Assembly: GCF_017592545.1 (NCBI RefSeq)
Contig: NZ_JAGFOA010000005.1
Span: 186,001-250,000 of the forward strand
Reading direction: 5' to 3'
Length of the DNA: 64,000 nt
Source of the DNA: Microbacterium stercoris
Lineage (GTDB): Bacteria; Actinomycetota; Actinomycetes; Actinomycetales; Microbacteriaceae
Of the stretch, positions 61,181-64,000 are shown one piece after another. The translations under genes and the position numbers were made by a program. Below the pieces are notes generated by a model. It saw only the letters and a program-made list of their open reading frames with translations, had not been told where the DNA came from and ran no database searches. Numbering within the stretch: position 1 is the first letter of the stretch; each line of letters starts with the position of its first letter.

Positions 61181-62401
61181 ATGAAGCACCTCAGGCGCGC
61201 CGCTTCCCCTGCCGTCGCATCACGATCGGATGTGGGTGGGCCTCGCGGCACCCGGGGCGCCGCTCTCGCGTCCACCATCGGCCTGAGCGTGCTGTTCGCG
61301 GGCGCCGCTGCGACCCTGGCAGTGCGCATCGCGGGCGTGGCGCGCAGCATCGTGACCCCGGCTCCGCGCAGCGCCGACACCGAGATCCTCGGCATCGATC
61401 GCGCCGCGCAGACCATCACGCTCAGCCGCACGCTCGACACGTCGCTGCCCGGGCGCTACGGCATCTTCACCAACGGCGCGGGCTACGTGAAGCTCGGTGC
61501 CGTGCTCGCGCAGGATGACGCGACCGTGACGCGCAAGCTGCTCAGCCACATCGACGAGCCGACGCGTGTCGGGCCGCACGCATCGTTCAGCGGCTGGTAC
61601 TTCGACGAGCCGGATCAGCTCCACCTGCCCTTCCACGAGGAGCTCATCGACACGCCGGTCGGCCTCGCACCGGCGTGGGCGTTCGATGCCGGACGCGGCG
61701 ACACCTGGGCGGTGCTCGTGCACGGGCGCGGAACCACTCGCTCCGAGACGCTTCGCGCCGTCCCCGTGCTGCACGCGCTCGGGATCTCTTCGCTCGTGGT
61801 CTCGTACCGCAACGACGGCGAGGCGCCCGACAGCCGCACTGGTCGCTACGGGCTGGGCGTGACGGAGTGGCGCGATGTCGACGCGGCGATCTCGTGGACG
61901 CGCGCGCGTGGCGCAGAGCGCGTGCTCCTCATGGGCTGGTCGATGGGCGGTGCCGTCGCGCTGCAGACGGCCGTGCGCTCCGAGCAGCGCGAGCGCATCG
62001 CCGGCATCCTGCTCGAATCCCCGGTGGTCGACTGGCGGCTCGTCCTCGATTTCCACCGGCGCGGGCTCGGCGTCCCCGCTTTCGCATCGCACGCGGCGAT
62101 CGGCATGCTCGAGAGAGAGTGGACAGCTCGGGTGGTGCGCGGGGGAGTGCGCATCCCATTCGACGAGCTGGACATGGTGGCGCGTGCCGACGAGCTGACG
62201 GCGCCCATCCTGATCCTGCACAGCGACGACGACGGGTTCGTGCCCTCCGACGCCTCGCACGCGCTCGCATCGGCGCGTCCCGACATCGTGCAGCTGGAGA
62301 CGTTCGCCGTGGCGCGCCACACGAAGCTGTGGAACTACGACGAGACGCGCTGGACGACGGCGATCCGGGACTGGCTCATCTCGCACGGCTTCGGCCGCTG
62401 A
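61181..62401 (+). CDS. Alpha/beta hydrolase with N-terminal membrane anchor
   Basis: 406 residues. A hydrophobic helix near residues 28-52 anchors the protein; a beta-rich region follows, then the alpha/beta hydrolase core from about 170: WAVLVHGRGTTRSE (oxyanion), LMGWSMGGAVAL (Ser nucleophile), LILHSDDDGFVP (Asp) and VARHTKLWNYD (His). Such proteins are esterases or acyl-hydrolases near the envelope; the substrate is unknown. It is divergent from DUF3000. Confidence 0.85.
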   Translation: MKHLRRAASPAVASRSDVGGPRGTRGAALASTIGLSVLFAGAAATLAVRIAGVARSIVTPAPRSADTEILGIDRAAQTITLSRTLDTSLPGRYGIFTNGAGYVKLGAVLAQDDATVTRKLLSHIDEPTRVGPHASFSGWYFDEPDQLHLPFHEELIDTPVGLAPAWAFDAGRGDTWAVLVHGRGTTRSETLRAVPVLHALGISSLVVSYRNDGEAPDSRTGRYGLGVTEWRDVDAAISWTRARGAERVLLMGWSMGGAVALQTAVRSEQRERIAGILLESPVVDWRLVLDFHRRGLGVPAFASHAAIGMLEREWTARVVRGGVRIPFDELDMVARADELTAPILILHSDDDGFVPSDASHALASARPDIVQLETFAVARHTKLWNYDETRWTTAIRDWLISHGFGR

Positions 62402-62439
62402 GGCGGCTTCGCCGATCCGCGTTGATCAACGCGCGTCGA

Positions 62440-62892
62440 TCAGCGCGCGTCGATGCGCGCCTGCACCTGGCGCTTCGCGCGCATGAGCATGCCGGTCATG
62501 CCGGCGATGCGCAGAGGCGACACCGCACGCGTGAGTCCCAGCGACTGCGGGAAGTCCGCGGGGATCGCGAGGACCTCCCGCGCCGTGAGGCCGGAGATCC
62601 CCTGAGCGAGGATGCTGGCGAAGCCGCGGGTGGTGGGTGCCTCGGCCGGGGCCGTGGCGTGCATCGTGACGATGCTGTCGGCGGATGCGCCGTCCACCTC
62701 GAGCACGATGAAGACGGGCGACTGGCACTCGGCGACGCGCTCGGTCAGTTCGGGGTGATCGGCGTACGCGGACGGGATCTCCGGCAGCTCGCGCGAGAAC
62801 TCGAGCAGCAGCTGCAGGCGCTCGGGTTCGTCGAGCTCGAGGAACTCCTCGCGGATCTCCGCGAGCGCGGCGGGGAGGACGTCAGCGGTCAT
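62440..62892 (-). CDS. sufE: SufE-family sulfur acceptor
   Basis: 150 residues. LLLEFSRELPEIP and RVAECQSPVFIVLEV place the sulfur-accepting cysteine as in SufE, and the helical end RIAGMTGMLMRAKRQVQARI is typical. It accepts persulfide sulfur and passes it on during Fe-S cluster assembly or related sulfur transfer. It lies 34 bases after the sulfurtransferase gene and is probably co-expressed with it; no sufS or sufBCD is in the window. Confidence 0.93.
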   Translation of the reverse strand: MTADVLPAALAEIREEFLELDEPERLQLLLEFSRELPEIPSAYADHPELTERVAECQSPVFIVLEVDGASADSIVTMHATAPAEAPTTRGFASILAQGISGLTAREVLAIPADFPQSLGLTRAVSPLRIAGMTGMLMRAKRQVQARIDAR

Positions 62893-62926
62893 CTGTCCAT
62901 CCTCCCACCACGCTGCGAACGGCGGG

Positions 62927-63803
62927 TCAGCGGGCGGGGACCTCACCCGGCTCGGCGCCGGTGACGATCGGCACGCGCACGGCAGAGCCCCACTCGGTCC
63001 AGGACCCGTCGTAGTTGCGCACGTTCTCGAAGCCGAGCAGGTGCTTCAGCACGAACCACGTGTGCGCCGAGCGCTCGCCGATGCGGCAGTAGGCCACGAT
63101 GTCGTCGCCATCCTGCAGCCCGACCTCGTCGCGGTAGATCGTCTCGAGCTCGGCGCGCGACTTGAACCCGCCGTTCTCGCCGACGGCGCGGGCCCACGGA
63201 ACGCTGTGGGCGGTGGGGATGTGCCCGGCCCGCAGGGCGCCCTCCTCGGGGTACGCGGGGGCGGAGGTGGGGGGGGCCGCGGACGACACCCGCCCGCGCC
63301 CCGCCCTGAGCGGGGTGGGGGGGGGGGCCCACCCCCCTCCCGGGGCCCCCGCCGGGGGGTTCGGGGCGGGCCCCCCCCCCGGCGGGGTCGGTCGTGAGCG
63401 CTCGTCCCTCCGAGATCCACCGATCGCGCCCGCCGTCGATCAGACGCACGTCCTCGTGGCCGAACAGCGAGAACACCCACAGCGCATAGGCGGCCCACCA
63501 GTTGTTCTTGTCGCCGTAGATCACGACCGTGTCGTCGCGCGAGATGCCCTTGGCGCTCATGAGCTTCGCAAAGCCCTCGCCGTCGACGTAGTCGCGCACG
63601 ACCGGGTCGTTGAGCTCGGTGTGCCAGTCGACCTTCACGGCGCCGGGGATGTGGCCGGTCTCGTAGAGCAGCACGTCCTCGTCGGACTCGACGATCACGA
63701 GGCCCGGGGCACCGAGGTGCTGCTCCACCCAGGCGGTCGAGACAAGACGGCCGGGTTCAGCGAAGTCGGCGAATTCGGGAGACGGATCGAGATCGACGCT
63801 CAC
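62927..63803 (-). pseudogene. sseA: Thiosulfate sulfurtransferase (rhodanese), reading frame broken, probably by sequence error
   Basis: Two rhodanese domains on the minus strand. The N-terminal one is intact from GTG 63803 (AGGAGGA precedes it) to about 63387, about 139 codons ending [11 protein letters not shown]. The C-terminal one runs from about 63254 to the stop at 62927, in another frame, and holds the active-site loop [12 protein letters not shown]. Between them about 130 bases are nearly pure G and C, with runs of eight, eleven and ten identical bases. The total span of about 292 codons is normal for SseA, so this looks like misread sequence rather than deletion. Product, if intact: sulfur transfer from thiosulfate or 3-mercaptopyruvate. 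Confidence 0.85.
63259..63386. repeat. G/C homopolymer-rich low-complexity tract inside sseA
   Basis: Contains G runs at 63269-63276 (8) and 63317-63327 (11), a C run at 63371-63380 (10) and very few A or T. Composition differs sharply from all other coding sequence here. Confidence 0.85.
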
Positions 63804-63836
63804 GGGTTCCTCCTGGCGATCGGGTGATGGCGGGCA

Positions 63837-63850
63837 CGCCCAGCTGGGCG
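63837..63850. promoter_or_regulatory. Perfect palindrome in the sseA upstream region
   Basis: CGCCCAGCTGGGCG, 14 bases, 34 bases upstream of the sseA start. It could be an operator or a leader hairpin; nothing else supports a role. Confidence 0.3.
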
Positions 63851-63947
63851 CAATTAGGCTTGATGCCTCCCGGATCGAGCGTAGGCGCGTCTGCGCGGCT
63901 CGGCTCCGGGGATCCGCTTCACGCGTAACGATCGGAAACCTGCGTCC

Positions 63948-64000
63948 ATGACCTCCGCCCCGGCCGGCATCGTCCATCTCACCGAGCGTCAGCCGCAGCT
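63948..64000 (+). CDS. Start of an unidentified gene (cut by window edge)
   Basis: An ATG at 63948 opens a frame that runs to the window end ([17 protein letters not shown]). It is divergent from sseA and the 144-base gap is of promoter size. Seventeen codons are too few to name a family, and it could be chance. Confidence 0.35.
   Translation, partial: MTSAPAGIVHLTERQPQ

Noticed and set aside
63269-63380. Homopolymer tracts as a phase-variation switch of sseA
   Set aside because: Several mixed G and C runs with lost coding sense between them, in a cytoplasmic sulfur enzyme, fit sequencing error far better than a slipping contingency locus.

Overview
The window is a chromosomal segment from a very GC-rich actinobacterium. 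Gene content, gene order and the promoter style (a TAnnnT hexamer only 6-8 bases before many start codons) point to Microbacteriaceae, most likely a Microbacterium-like organism. This is inferred from gene families and synteny, not from a marker-gene comparison. I see no rRNA, tRNA, CRISPR array, insertion sequence or prophage. Coding density is high: no stretch over 300 bases lacks a gene, and the longest gaps (about 170-255 bases) hold promoters, operators or terminators.

Left part (1-31 kb): the end of a short-chain dehydrogenase, a SnoaL-like gene and a HAD phosphatase lead into trmI, an FKBP lipoprotein, pafB-pafC, tatA-tatC, a HelY-type helicase and lnt. In mycobacteria trmI and pafBC flank the Pup-proteasome genes; here that system is absent between them. 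Nitrogen assimilation follows: glnA2-glnE on one strand and glnA1 on the other, with a four-half-site GlnR-type operator before glnA1. Only GlnA1 keeps the adenylylation tyrosine. Next come RDD and DUF4191 membrane proteins, an orphan membrane protein with a kinase-like N-terminal half, the pepA-lpd-sucB run, a PAC2 protein, the principal sigma factor gene overlapping a CofE-like ligase gene, an ATP-grasp gene, and two adjacent alanine-racemase-like genes whose catalytic parts are complementary.

Middle (31-48 kb): topoisomerase IV genes parE and parC, a TSUP permease, a phosphodiesterase-like enzyme, sepH, DUF4193, DUF3093, dut, DUF3710, DUF3159, aconitase (with a strong AT-rich palindrome over its promoter), dxs and a second TSUP permease.

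Right part (48-64 kb): an operon for assimilatory sulfate reduction read leftward (sir-cysH-cysD-cysN-cobA-fprA-fdxA) preceded by an Rrf2 regulator without cysteines and a palindromic candidate operator; then fadA-fadB, DUF3000-rnd, an alpha/beta hydrolase and sseA-sufE. sseA is broken by a G/C homopolymer tract that looks like a sequencing or assembly fault.

The genes most worth following up are the paired half-racemases at 29201-30912, which read like an obligate heterodimeric alanine racemase, and the orphan membrane protein at 18565-19941.
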